Shown: in pieces, positions 10,966 to 19,385 of the stretch | How positions within the stretch are numbered: position 1 is the first letter of the stretch | Layout: each line of letters begins with the position of its first letter | Assembly (NCBI RefSeq): GCF_014655955.1 | Contig: NZ_BNBO01000005.1 | Coordinates: 62,001-126,000, forward strand | Reading direction: 5' to 3' | DNA length: 64,000 bases | Source of the DNA: Kitasatospora indigofera | GTDB lineage: Bacteria; Actinomycetota; Actinomycetes; Streptomycetales; Streptomycetaceae | Notes under the pieces: generated by a model | Seen by the model: the letters and a program-made list of their open reading frames with translations, nothing else | What the model was told of the DNA's origin: nothing | The model's database searches: none | Program-made: the position numbers and the translations under genes

Positions 10966-11409
10966 TCAGACGACCGGGCGGCCGCTCGCGGTGCTCTCCG
11001 GCACGGCCCCGTCGAGGTCCCAGTGCTCGGCGATCAGGCCGTCGGCGATCCGGAAGACGTCGACCACGGCGCGGCCCGGGTCACCGGGGGCGGCGGTGAA
11101 GTGGGAGTGGGCGAAGACCAGGTCGCCCTCGGCGGCGAGGCGGCGCAGTTCGAAGCGGAGCTCCGGGAGCCGGCCGCGCAGGCCGGCGACGAACGCGGCG
11201 AGCGGGGCGCGGCCGTCGGGGAGGTTGGGGTTGTGCTGCTGGAGGTCCTCGGCGAGGTAGCGGTCGGCGAGATCGGTGCGGCCCTGGTTCCAGAAGGTCT
11301 CCAGGTAGTCCTGGACCAGTGCGCGGGCGGCGGCGGGGTCCGTGGGAACACCTGCGGCGGGAACGGCGGCGGCGGGGGTGACGGCGGCGGGAACGGCGGT
11401 GGCGGTCAT
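10966..11409 (-). CDS. SnoaL-like (NTF2-fold) ester cyclase-type protein
   Basis: The 147-residue protein has an Ala/Val-rich N-terminal extension of about 25 residues and then a SnoaL/NTF2-like alpha+beta barrel (LVQDYLETFWNQGRTDLADRYL, DGLIAEHWDLDG). Family members range from polyketide cyclases to small-molecule isomerases and hydrolases, and the substrate is not predictable. Its ATG overlaps the stop of the upstream transporter gene by 4 nt (ATGA), so it is translationally coupled and lies in the TetR-controlled operon. Confidence 0.8.
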   Translation of the reverse strand: MTATAVPAAVTPAAAVPAAGVPTDPAAARALVQDYLETFWNQGRTDLADRYLAEDLQQHNPNLPDGRAPLAAFVAGLRGRLPELRFELRRLAAEGDLVFAHSHFTAAPGDPGRAVVDVFRIADGLIAEHWDLDGAVPESTASGRPVV

Positions 11410-12773
11410 CGGGTGACTCCTTCTCGGGCGGCGCCGGCCGCGGAGGAGGCCGGCGCGGTGCGGTCGGTACGGCGGACGGAGGCCCGGTGGGCCAGGCCCG
11501 CGAGGGCGAGCGGCAGCAGGCCGAGGGCGGGCAGCGGGCCGGCGCCGAGGGCGGGCAGGAAGGTGCCGGCGAGCAGGCTGCCGAGGCTGATGCCGACGTA
11601 GAGCATCGAGGCGTTGAGGGCCAGCAGTAGGCCGCGCTGCGCGGGCGCCAGGGCGATCAGGCGGGCCTGCTGCGGCGCCTGGTAGAGCTGGCTGAAGAAG
11701 GCCCAGAGCGCGAACAGCAGGACCGCGGCCGGCAGTGCCCCCGGGGCGGCGAGCAGCCCGAGGAAGGCGGCGGCCAGGCCGAGCTGGGTGAGGGTCACCG
11801 TCCGGGCGCCGCCGAGCCGGGCGGAGAGCCGGGCGCCGCAGGCGTTGCCGGCCACGCCGCAGAGGCCGAAGGCGAACAGCACCAGGGTGACCGCCCCCGC
11901 GGAGGCGCCGAAGCGGGCCGCGACGTAGGCGCCGGCGACGCCGTAGACGGTGAACTGGGCGGCCATGTACAGCAGGGTGGTCAGCACGGTGGCGGCGGCG
12001 CCCGGGGTGGCGAGCAGCCGCCGGTAGGCGGCGGCGGTGGGCGGCTCGCCCGCAGGGACGGCCGGCACCAGGGCGGCGACCAGGACGAGCGCCAGCAGGG
12101 TGGCGGCCGCGATGCCGGCCAGCGTCCAGCGCCAGCCGACCGCGCCGCCCAGGTAGGCCGAGAGCGGCACGCCGAGGACGGCGGCGACCGTCATGCCGGC
12201 GAAGACCGTGGCCAGGGCCCGCGAGCGGTGCTCCTCGGGGACGATCAGCGAGCCGACCGCCGAGGAGGCGGGCCCGAAGACGGCGCCGCCGAGCCCGGCC
12301 AGCACGCGGGCGGCGGCCAGGACGGCGTACGAGGGGGCGAGCGCGCTCAGGGCCCCGCCGGCGGCCATCAGGGCGAGGCCGAGCAGCAGGACGGCGCGGC
12401 GGTCGAGCCGGCCCAGGACGGCCGGGGCGAGCGGGGCGGCCAGCGCGAAGGTGAGGGCGAAGACGCTGACCAGGACGCCGACGCTGCCGGGTGCGGTGTG
12501 CAGGTCGCGGCCGATCGGGCCGCCGAGTCCGACGACGGCGAGCGAGGCGGTGCCGAGGGTGAAGTAGCCGAGCGAGAGGGCCGCGAGCGCGGGCCGGGCG
12601 GTGCGGCCGGAGCGGGCGGCGGGCCCGGGACTGGTGGCGGTATCGGGAGCGGCGGCGGGAGCAGGACCGGCTGGGGCGGAGGCGGCGCCGGAGGCAGCTG
12701 GGGTGGATGAGGCGGATGAGGCGGATGAGGCGGTGAGAACTGGGCGGGCCAGTGGGGCCCGGGTGGTACGCAT
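11406..12773 (-). CDS. MFS transporter, DHA1-type, 12 membrane segments
   Basis: The protein has about 455 residues from the ATG at 12773, which has GGGGG 7 nt upstream. A Ser/Ala/Pro-rich N-terminus of about 60 residues precedes twelve predicted membrane helices. The signature loop after helix 2 reads LGRLDRRAVLL, and the AraJ/CynX-like antiporter segments (RVLAGLGGAVFGPASSA, GVPLSAYLGGAVGWRW) follow. It probably exports a small molecule by proton antiport. An upstream in-frame ATG at 12812 would lie inside the operator and is not chosen. The divergent TetR gene and twin operators indicate a substrate-inducible efflux unit. Confidence 0.85.
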   Translation of the reverse strand: MRTTRAPLARPVLTASSASSASSTPAASGAASAPAGPAPAAAPDTATSPGPAARSGRTARPALAALSLGYFTLGTASLAVVGLGGPIGRDLHTAPGSVGVLVSVFALTFALAAPLAPAVLGRLDRRAVLLLGLALMAAGGALSALAPSYAVLAAARVLAGLGGAVFGPASSAVGSLIVPEEHRSRALATVFAGMTVAAVLGVPLSAYLGGAVGWRWTLAGIAAATLLALVLVAALVPAVPAGEPPTAAAYRRLLATPGAAATVLTTLLYMAAQFTVYGVAGAYVAARFGASAGAVTLVLFAFGLCGVAGNACGARLSARLGGARTVTLTQLGLAAAFLGLLAAPGALPAAVLLFALWAFFSQLYQAPQQARLIALAPAQRGLLLALNASMLYVGISLGSLLAGTFLPALGAGPLPALGLLPLALAGLAHRASVRRTDRTAPASSAAGAAREGVTR

Positions 12774-12790
12774 CGGAGACCCCCATTCCA

Positions 12791-12808
12791 ATACGGTCCG
12801 TTGCGTAT
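12791..12808. promoter_or_regulatory. TetR operator O1 (ATACG-N8-CGTAT)
   Basis: This 18-bp imperfect palindrome lies between the divergent MFS and TetR genes, 17 bp upstream of the MFS start. It is 16/18 identical to the reverse complement of O2 at 12819-12836. Location and symmetry fit autoregulation by the adjacent TetR protein. Confidence 0.75.
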
Positions 12809-12818
12809 CCATATTTCA

Positions 12819-12836
12819 ATACGAGACGGACCGTAT
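12819..12836. promoter_or_regulatory. TetR operator O2 (ATACG-N8-CGTAT)
   Basis: This is the second 18-bp operator, in inverted orientation to O1 and 28 bp away centre to centre. The outer 10 bases of the pair form a perfect inverted repeat (ATACGGTCCG at 12791-12800, CGGACCGTAT at 12827-12836). It ends 21 nt before the TetR start codon. Confidence 0.75.
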
Positions 12837-12857
12837 GTCAACCCGTAAGGTGAGCCC

Positions 12858-13430
12858 ATGACCGGACGCCCCCGTGACCCCGCCGTCGACGAAGCCATCC
12901 GCCGCGCCGCCGTCGACCTGACCGAGCAGCACGGCTACCGCGGCCTGAGCATGGAGGGCATCGCGGCCCTCAGCGGCGTCTCCAAGCAGACCGTCTACCG
13001 CCGCTACCGCAGCAAGGGCGAGGTCGTCCTGGACGCCCTGGCCGGCTACGCCTTCACCCACCTGCCGACCCCCGACACCGGCTCGCTGCGCGGCGACCTC
13101 ACCGCCCTGCTCACCGCGACCTTCGCGGGCCAGCAGGGCGTCAACGGCACCCTCAACCGCGCGCTGGCCGCCGAGGCCGTGCAGGACCAGGCGTTCGCCG
13201 CGCTGTTGTGGGAGAAGCTGATCGCCGTCCGCCGCGAGTCGGTCCGCGAACTGCTGGCCCGCGGCCGGGCGCGCGGCGAGGTGGCGCACCCCGACGACGA
13301 GTTCCTGCTCGACCTGGTCTACGGGCCCATGTGGTACCGGCTGCTCTTCGACCCGGCGGCCCTCACCCCCGCCTACGCCGCCGAACTCGCCCGCAGCGTC
13401 GCCCTGGTGGCCGCCGGCACCCGGCCGTGA
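12858..13430 (+). CDS. TetR-family transcriptional repressor
   Basis: The 190-residue protein has the N-terminal TetR helix-turn-helix (residues about 10-55: AIRRAAVDLTEQHGYRGLS, IAALSGVSKQTVYRRYRSKGEV) and a C-terminal ligand-binding and dimerisation domain of the TetR_C type found in many actinobacterial efflux regulators. It is divergent from the MFS/SnoaL operon. The two palindromes in the 84-nt gap would let one or two dimers shut off both promoters. The ligand is unknown. Confidence 0.92.
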   Translation: MTGRPRDPAVDEAIRRAAVDLTEQHGYRGLSMEGIAALSGVSKQTVYRRYRSKGEVVLDALAGYAFTHLPTPDTGSLRGDLTALLTATFAGQQGVNGTLNRALAAEAVQDQAFAALLWEKLIAVRRESVRELLARGRARGEVAHPDDEFLLDLVYGPMWYRLLFDPAALTPAYAAELARSVALVAAGTRP

Positions 13431-13514
13431 CACCGGGTGCGCGCCGCCCCCGCGGCGCGCACCGGCCCGGACCCGGCGGGCTCACACCCGGCCCCGGACC
13501 CCGCTGAGGTCAAC

Positions 13515-13552
13515 GTTCCGCCTCCGAAACAGACCGGCCCCGGACGGGAAAC
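13515..13552. promoter_or_regulatory. GlnR-like operator array upstream of nirB genes
   Basis: The half-sites are GTTCC 13515-13519, GAAAC 13526-13530, GCCCC 13537-13541 and GAAAC 13548-13552, each separated by exactly 6 nt. Both b-type half-sites match GAAAC perfectly, while the a-type sites are degenerate. It lies only 23 nt before the chosen nirB start, so the promoter must be compact or the real transcript leaderless. Confidence 0.6.
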
Positions 13553-13575
13553 ACCCGCGCCACATGCTCAAAGGC

Positions 13576-14880
13576 ATGACAACGACCGGTACTCCCCCAG
13601 CGGACGGCATCGTGGTCGTCGGCGCGGGGATGGCCGGCCACCGGCTCGCCCAGCAGCTCGTCCAGCACGGCACCGACCGCCCAGTCGTGCTGCTCGCCGA
13701 GGAGGAGCACCCCGCGTACAACCGGGTCCTGCTCGCCGAGGTGCTGGCCGGCCGTTACGCCCCCGAGCTGGCCGCGCTGGCCGCGCTGCCGGCGCAGGTC
13801 GAGCGCCGGCAGGCCCGGGTGGTCCGGATCGACCGGGAGCAGCGCCGGGTGCTCTGCGACGACGGCTCCGCGATCGGCTACGGCGACCTGGTGCTGGCCA
13901 CCGGGAGCAACCCCGTCCTGCCGCCGCTGCGCGGCCTGTTCGACGACTCCGGGGCGGGGCGGGAGCGGCACACGCTGCCGAGCGGCGTCTTCGCCTTCCG
14001 GACGATGGCCGACTGCGCCGACATCGAGGCCTACCTGCCCGGTGTCGCGCAGGCGGTGGTGGTCGGCGGCGGGCTGCTCGGGGTGAGCGCCGCCCGGGCA
14101 CTGGCGGCGCGCGGCGTCCAGGTGGTGCTGGCCCACCAGGGCGAGCACCTGATGGAGCGCCACCTCGACCCGGAGGCCGGCGCGCTGTTGCGCAAGCACC
14201 TCACCGACCTCGGCATCGAGGTGCACACCGAGTGCCGGGTCCGCTCCGTCCTGACCGAGGACCGCACCGTCACCGGCGTCGAACTGGCCGACGGCTTCCG
14301 GCTGGAGGCCGGCCTGCTGGTGGTCGCCGTCGGGGTGCGGCCGCGGACCGGGCTCGCCGAGGCGGCGGGCCTGGAGACCCGCCGAGGCATCGTGGTCGAC
14401 GACCGGCTGCGGACCAGCGACCCGCACATCCACGCGGTGGGCGACTGCGCCGAGCACCGCGGCGTGCTCTACGGCCTGGCCGGCCCCGCCCAGGAGCAGG
14501 CCGACACCCTGGCCCGCCTGCTGGCCCCGGGCCCGGCCGCCCCCTCGTACACCGGCAGCCGGCTGCTCACCCGGCTCACCCTGACCGGCCCCGACCGTGC
14601 GCCGCTCGACCTCGCCGCCTTCGGCGAGACCGGGCCGGCCGCCCCCGAGGACCGGGTGATCCGGCTCGCCGACGCCGCCGGCGGCACCTACCGCAAGGTG
14701 ATCGTCCGCCGGGACGAGCAGGGCGAGGACCGCCTCGTCGGCGGCGTCCTGCTCGGCGACCTCAGCACCGTCGGAACCCTGGCCCACACCTGGGAGGGCG
14801 ACGAGGCCCTGTCAGCCCACCCGCTCCACCTGCTCACCGCCACCACGCAGAGCAGCACGACCCCCGGAGGGACCCGATGA
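13576..14880 (+). CDS. NirB-type FAD/NAD(P)-dependent oxidoreductase, stand-alone
   Basis: The 434-residue protein corresponds to the N-terminal Pyr_redox_2 half of NirB only. It has an FAD-binding VVVGAGMAGHRLAQQL motif at residues about 12-27, LVLATGSNPVLPP, an NAD-binding VVVGGGLLGVSAARAL motif near 160 and an FAD-contact HAVGDCAEH motif near 285. It has no iron-sulfur or sirohaem module. It probably shuttles electrons from NAD(P)H to NirB or NasA. I chose ATG 13576 over ATG 13564, 12 nt upstream, because it gives an MTTT start like that of the paralogous nirB behind it. Its stop overlaps the nirB ATG by 4 nt. Confidence 0.85.
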   Translation: MTTTGTPPADGIVVVGAGMAGHRLAQQLVQHGTDRPVVLLAEEEHPAYNRVLLAEVLAGRYAPELAALAALPAQVERRQARVVRIDREQRRVLCDDGSAIGYGDLVLATGSNPVLPPLRGLFDDSGAGRERHTLPSGVFAFRTMADCADIEAYLPGVAQAVVVGGGLLGVSAARALAARGVQVVLAHQGEHLMERHLDPEAGALLRKHLTDLGIEVHTECRVRSVLTEDRTVTGVELADGFRLEAGLLVVAVGVRPRTGLAEAAGLETRRGIVVDDRLRTSDPHIHAVGDCAEHRGVLYGLAGPAQEQADTLARLLAPGPAAPSYTGSRLLTRLTLTGPDRAPLDLAAFGETGPAAPEDRVIRLADAAGGTYRKVIVRRDEQGEDRLVGGVLLGDLSTVGTLAHTWEGDEALSAHPLHLLTATTQSSTTPGGTR

Positions 14881-17486
14881 CCACCACCACCAGGCCGACC
14901 GTACTGCTGGTCGGATACGGCATGGTCGGCCACCGCTTCCTGGAAGCCCTGGCCGACGCCGGAGCCGCCGACCGCTACCGGGTCGTCGTCCTCGCCGAGG
15001 AGCCCCGGCACGCCTACGACCGGGTCGCGCTGACCTCGTACTTCTCCGGCAAGACCCCCGAGGACCTGCTGCTCGCCGAGGACGGCTTCGCCGCGAAGCA
15101 CGGCTACGAGATCCACCTCTCCGACCCGGCCACCGCGATCGACCGCGAGGCCCGGACGGTCACCACCGCGAGCGGCCGCAGCATCGCCTACGACACCCTG
15201 GTGCTCGCCACCGGCTCCTACCCGTTCGTGCCGCCGGTGGACGGCAAGGACGCCGAGGGCTGCTTCGTCTACCGCACCATCGAGGACCTGCACGCCATCG
15301 AGGCGTACGCGGCCGGCTCCCGGGTCGGCGCGGTGGTCGGCGGCGGCCTGCTCGGGCTGGAGGCGGCCGGCGCGCTCAAGGGCCTGGGCCTGCAGACCCA
15401 CGTGGTCGAGTTCGCCCCCCGGCTGATGCCCGTCCAGGTGGACGAGGGCGGCGGCGAGGCGCTGCGCCGCACCATCGAGGAGATGGGCGTCGTCGTCCAC
15501 ACCGGCATCGGCACCACCGCCGTGACGGTCTCGCCCGAGGGCGCGGCCAACGGGATGACCTTCACCGACGGCAGCAGCCTCGACACCGACCTGGTGGTCT
15601 TCTCGGCCGGTGTGCGCCCCCGCGACCAGCTGGCCCGCGACTGCGGCCTGAAGGTCGGCGAGCGCGGCGGCATCGCGGTCGACGAGAACTGCCGGACCTC
15701 CGACGAGAACGTCTTCGCCATCGGCGAGTGCGCGCTCGCCGTGGACGGCCGGGTCTACGGCCTGGTCGCCCCCGGGTACGAGATGGCGGGCGCGGTCGCC
15801 CACCAGCTGGCCGACAAGGCCGCCAAGCCGTTCACCGGCGCCGACCTCTCCACCAAGCTCAAGCTGCTCGGCGTGGACGTGGCCAGCTTCGGCGACGCCT
15901 TCGGCACCACCCCCGGCGCGCTGGACGTCGTCTACTCCGACTCCCGCTCCGGCATCTACAAGAAGCTGGTGGTCACCCCCGAGGGCGCGCTGCTCGGCGG
16001 CATCCTGGTCGGCGACGCCGAGGCGTACTCCTCGCTGCGGCCGCTGGCCGGCACCGGCACCCCGCTGCCTGTCCCGGCCGAGTCGCTGGTGCTGCCCGCC
16101 GGAGCGGGCGGGCCGGTCTCGCTCGGCAGCTCCGCGCTGCCGGACGAGGCGGTGGTCTGCAACTGCCACAACGTGACCAAGGGCGAGGTCCGCGCGGCGG
16201 TCACCGAGCACAGCTGCGGCACCGTCCCCGAGGTCAAGAAGTGCACCAAGGCCGGCACCGGCTGCGGCTCCTGCATCAAGCTGCTCTCCACGATCGTCAG
16301 TGACGAGCTGGAGGCCTCCGGCATCGAGGTCGACAAGGGGCTCTGCCCCTGCTTCGGGCAGACCCGCGCGGAGCTGTACGAGATCGTCCGGGTGAAGCGG
16401 ATCTCCACCCACCGCCGGCTGCTGGCCGAGCACGGCCGCCTGGGCGGGGAGGGCTGCGAGGTCTGCAAGCCGACCGTCGGCTCGATCATCGCCTCGCTGG
16501 CGCCCGAGCTGGAGGCCTCCGGCCACGTGCTGGACGGCGAGCAGGCGGCCCTCCAGGACACCAACGACCACTTCCTGGCCAACCTGCAGAAGAACGGCTC
16601 GTACTCGGTGGTCCCGCGGATCCCCGGCGGTGAGATCACCCCCGAGGGGCTGATCGTGATCGGTGAGGTGGCCCGCGACTTCGGCCTCTACACCAAGATC
16701 ACCGGTGGCCAGCGGATCGACCTCTTCGGTGCCACGGTGGACCAGCTGCCGCTGATCTGGACCAGGCTGGTCGAGGCCGGCTTCGAGTCCGGCCACGCCT
16801 ACGGGAAGTCCCTGCGGACGGTGAAGTCCTGCGTCGGCTCGACCTGGTGCCGCTACGGCGTGCAGGACTCGGTCGCCATGGCGATCCACCTGGAACTGCG
16901 CTACCGGGGCCTGCGCAGTCCGCACAAGCTGAAGTCGGCGGTCTCCGGCTGCGCCCGCGAGTGCGCCGAGGCCCGCGGCAAGGACTTCGGCATCATCGCC
17001 ACCTCCAACGGCTGGAACCTGTACGTCGGCGGCAACGGCGGTGCCACCCCCCGGCACGCCGACCTGCTCGCCCAGGACCTCGACGACGACCAGCTGATCA
17101 AGCTGATCGACCGGTTCCTGATGTTCTACATCCGGACCGCCGACCGGCTGGAGCGCACCTCCGCCTGGCTGGAGCGGATCGAGGGCGGCCTGGACCACGT
17201 CCGCGACGTGGTGGTGCACGACAGCCTCGGTATCGCCGACGAGCTGGAGGCCCTGATGGCCAACCACGTGTCCGACTACCAGGACGAGTGGGCCGCCACG
17301 CTGGCCGACCCGGACCGGATGCGCCGCTTCGTCTCCTTCGTCAACGCCCCCGGCGTCGAGGACCCGAGCATCCGGTTCACCCCCGAGCGCGGCCAGGTCA
17401 AGCCCGACCTGACCCTGCTCGCGACCGAGGCCGATCTGCTGGCCGCCCTCGACCCCGACAACTCGCTCCTGCTGGAGGTCCGATGA
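14877..17486 (+). CDS. nirB: Assimilatory NAD(P)H nitrite reductase, large subunit
   Basis: The 869-residue protein reduces nitrite to ammonium. The order of modules is FAD/NAD Pyr_redox_2 (residues 1-400, LVGYGMVGHRFLEAL and AVVGGGLLGLEAAGAL), a BFD-like [2Fe-2S] domain (CNCHN near 425 and GCGSC near 463, with a further CEVCKP cluster near 530), then ferredoxin-like and sirohaem/[4Fe-4S] domains. The sirohaem cluster ligands are SCVGSTWC near 651 and GCARECAEA near 692. GGAGG precedes the ATG by 6 nt. It is coupled by 4-nt overlaps to the upstream oxidoreductase and to nirD. Confidence 0.96.
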   Translation: MTTTTRPTVLLVGYGMVGHRFLEALADAGAADRYRVVVLAEEPRHAYDRVALTSYFSGKTPEDLLLAEDGFAAKHGYEIHLSDPATAIDREARTVTTASGRSIAYDTLVLATGSYPFVPPVDGKDAEGCFVYRTIEDLHAIEAYAAGSRVGAVVGGGLLGLEAAGALKGLGLQTHVVEFAPRLMPVQVDEGGGEALRRTIEEMGVVVHTGIGTTAVTVSPEGAANGMTFTDGSSLDTDLVVFSAGVRPRDQLARDCGLKVGERGGIAVDENCRTSDENVFAIGECALAVDGRVYGLVAPGYEMAGAVAHQLADKAAKPFTGADLSTKLKLLGVDVASFGDAFGTTPGALDVVYSDSRSGIYKKLVVTPEGALLGGILVGDAEAYSSLRPLAGTGTPLPVPAESLVLPAGAGGPVSLGSSALPDEAVVCNCHNVTKGEVRAAVTEHSCGTVPEVKKCTKAGTGCGSCIKLLSTIVSDELEASGIEVDKGLCPCFGQTRAELYEIVRVKRISTHRRLLAEHGRLGGEGCEVCKPTVGSIIASLAPELEASGHVLDGEQAALQDTNDHFLANLQKNGSYSVVPRIPGGEITPEGLIVIGEVARDFGLYTKITGGQRIDLFGATVDQLPLIWTRLVEAGFESGHAYGKSLRTVKSCVGSTWCRYGVQDSVAMAIHLELRYRGLRSPHKLKSAVSGCARECAEARGKDFGIIATSNGWNLYVGGNGGATPRHADLLAQDLDDDQLIKLIDRFLMFYIRTADRLERTSAWLERIEGGLDHVRDVVVHDSLGIADELEALMANHVSDYQDEWAATLADPDRMRRFVSFVNAPGVEDPSIRFTPERGQVKPDLTLLATEADLLAALDPDNSLLLEVR

Positions 17487-17872
17487 CCACCGTCGCCACT
17501 GAGACCGCCTTCGCCGTCGCCACCGAGGCCGCCGCCACCGACCGGATCGAGGTGCTCGCGGAGGGTGCCTGGGCCCCCGTCTGCGACCTGGAGCGGCTCG
17601 CCCCGGGGCGCGGCGTGGCCGCCCTGCTGCCGGACGGCCGGCAGGCCGCGGTGTTCCGCGACCACCTGGACCGGATCCACGCGATCGCCAACCGGGACCC
17701 GTTCACCGGCGCTTACGTCCTGTCCCGCGGGCTGCTCGGCTCGACCGCGGACGGCCGGGTCTACGTCGCCTCGCCCCTGCTCAAGCAGCGGTTCGACCTG
17801 GTCACCGGCGAGTGCCTGGACGACGAGTCGGTACGGATCGTCGTCCACCCGACCCGGCTGAGCCCGGCCTGA
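17483..17872 (+). CDS. nirD: Nitrite reductase small subunit
   Basis: The 129-residue Rieske-fold protein of the NirD type has the usual VCDLERLAPGRGVAALLPDGRQ and YVASPLLKQRFDLVTGEC segments. As in other NirD proteins, the Cys/His ligands of a true Rieske cluster are missing, so it is structural rather than redox-active. The ATG at 17483 overlaps the nirB stop by 4 nt and follows GGAGG. The N-terminal 22 residues are an Ala/Thr-rich extension. Confidence 0.93.
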   Translation: MTTVATETAFAVATEAAATDRIEVLAEGAWAPVCDLERLAPGRGVAALLPDGRQAAVFRDHLDRIHAIANRDPFTGAYVLSRGLLGSTADGRVYVASPLLKQRFDLVTGECLDDESVRIVVHPTRLSPA

Positions 17873-17951
17873 GGCCGTCCCGGCCCCGGCCGGGGGCCGG
17901 ACGGCCCGCCTGAACACCTGAACGCCCCGCTGCACCGGAACCCCAGGACCC

Positions 17952-17999
17952 CCGGCGGCCGTCCGTGGTCATTGCCCTGACCGCGCGGACGGCCGCCGG
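17952..17999. terminator. Bidirectional terminator between nirD and the GDSL gene
   Basis: A 14-bp perfect stem (17952-17965 with 17986-17999) encloses a second 5-bp stem (GGTCA 17967-17971 with TGACC 17978-17982) and a 6-nt loop. It sits between convergent genes. A smaller hairpin (CCGGCCCC/GGGGCCGG, 17880-17900) precedes it directly after nirD. Confidence 0.75.
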
Positions 18000-18121
18000 C
18001 CCGTTTCCCGGTGGTCCGCCGTCCACCTGACGCGGCCGTCCACCTGGTGCGGCCGCCCGGCCGGCGGGGCGGTGGATGCCGGGGACGCGAGGTGCCGGGC
18101 GCGGGCCACCGGACCGCCGGG

Positions 18122-19132
18122 CTACCCCCGGACGGCCCGCAGCACCGCCGCCGCCATCCCCTGCTGGCCCTGCGCGTTCGGGTGGACGGCGGCCAGGCCC
18201 GGCGCCGGGAACGGCGGCTCGACCCAGCGGGCCGCCCCCGCGCACATGTCGTGGCCCGCGGAGGGGGTGGCGGTGTCCACGAAGCCGGCCCCGGCGGCCG
18301 CCGCCCGCGCGGCGAGCATGCTGTTGAGCTCGCGCTCCTTCTCCCCCAGGAAGCCCAGGTCGGCGGGGGCCACACCGGCACCCAGCACCGGCGTGCAGGC
18401 GCTCGGGTCGGCCGGCAGCAGAGCCGGGTACCCGACCACGAACACCCGGGCCTGCGGGGCCCGGCGCCGCACCTCGGCCAGGACGGCGGCGAGCTTCTCC
18501 CCCGCCGCGTCCACCTTGCGCCGGACCTGGTCGGCGCCGCCCGAGGCGTAGTGGTCCCGGCAGGGCGCCGCGGCGGCCGCGCTGCCGGCCAGGCTCTGCG
18601 CCAGCGACTGCACCAGGTTCTGCCGGGCGCACTCGCCGACCACCTCCATGAACCCGGCGTCGTTGCCGCCGATCCCGACGGTCACCAGCCGGGTGTCCGC
18701 CGACAGCGCGTCCAGCTGGGGCGGGTTGGCGCCGTCGTCGGTGCGCTGCGAGCCGGTCAGGTCGGCCGTGCGGGCCGCGCTGCAGCTGACGTCCCGGAAG
18801 GAGGCCCCGGCCAGGCCGAGCGCCTTGGCCACCAGCGAGGGGTAGTTGACCGCCGAGCGGGCGCAGCCCCGGGGCTCGCCGACCTGCGGTTCGATCCTCA
18901 GGCCGGAGGTGTACGAGTCCCCCAGCGCCACGTACGGGCCGGCCGGCACGGCGGGCGTCGGACTGGGGCTCGGACCGGGGCCGGTGCTCGGGCCGGCGGC
19001 GGCCCGGCCCGGGCCGGACTCCGCCGCGACCGGCCGGTCCGTCCCGCCGCTGCAGCCCGCGGCCAGCAGGACGGCGGCCAGCAGCACCGCGCCGCGGGTG
19101 GCGGCCGGGCCGCCGGATGATCGCCTGTGCAC
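18122..19132 (-). CDS. Secreted SGNH/GDSL-family esterase, lipoprotein
   Basis: The product is 336 residues from a GTG at 19132 that has AGGGGG 7 nt upstream. A signal peptide with lipobox LLAAGC (Cys near residue 26) is followed by a Pro/Ser-rich linker and an SGNH hydrolase domain. The domain shows block I GDSYTSG (nucleophile Ser), block III GIGGNDAGF and block V DxxHPNAQGQ-type residues (AAVHPNAQGQ). Several Cys pairs suggest disulfides outside the cell, as in the Streptomyces lipase group of this superfamily. The substrate is unknown. It lies convergent to nirD and apart from the nitrogen genes functionally. Confidence 0.87.
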   Translation of the reverse strand: MHRRSSGGPAATRGAVLLAAVLLAAGCSGGTDRPVAAESGPGRAAAGPSTGPGPSPSPTPAVPAGPYVALGDSYTSGLRIEPQVGEPRGCARSAVNYPSLVAKALGLAGASFRDVSCSAARTADLTGSQRTDDGANPPQLDALSADTRLVTVGIGGNDAGFMEVVGECARQNLVQSLAQSLAGSAAAAAPCRDHYASGGADQVRRKVDAAGEKLAAVLAEVRRRAPQARVFVVGYPALLPADPSACTPVLGAGVAPADLGFLGEKERELNSMLAARAAAAGAGFVDTATPSAGHDMCAGAARWVEPPFPAPGLAAVHPNAQGQQGMAAAVLRAVRG

Positions 19133-19293
19133 AGCAGAGCCCCCCTGGGGATAGGAAATCCGCACGCCCTCGGTACGTGCGCGGCCGGCGGCCCGTCCCC
19201 CGGGCACCTCGGCAGCAGCAACGAACGGGCCCGGCCCGAGAACTCCCGCCGGCGGAAACTTCTCGCGCCCCGGCCCCGCCCCGGGGTCGGGGC

Positions 19294-19349
19294 GGGGCCG
19301 GGGCGGGGATTCGGGCCGGGGCCGGGGCGGGGATTCGGGCCGGGGCCGG
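19294..19349. repeat. G-rich 24-bp tandem repeat
   Basis: A 24-bp unit beginning GGGGCCGGGGCGGGG and ending ATTCGGGCC is present twice in tandem (19294-19317, 19318-19341) plus 8 bases of a third copy. The four to five G-runs per unit could form a quadruplex on the plus strand. It lies in the 253-bp gap between the GDSL gene start and the end of the DUF1062 gene, just beyond an inverted repeat at about 19350-19380. Confidence 0.8.
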
Positions 19350-19385
19350 CTCCCTCGCGAGAACCGGCCCCGGCCCGGGCCGGGC

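Noticed and set aside
10966-12819. 617-codon minus-strand frame covering SnoaL and the transporter
   Set aside because: Only its last 147 codons match a family. The upstream part is an out-of-frame shadow of the MFS gene, which has its own start and stop.
14688-17267. 859-codon minus-strand frame opposite nirB
   Set aside because: Antisense to a certain gene, composed mostly of Gly/Val/Asp/His/Leu repeats, no motif.
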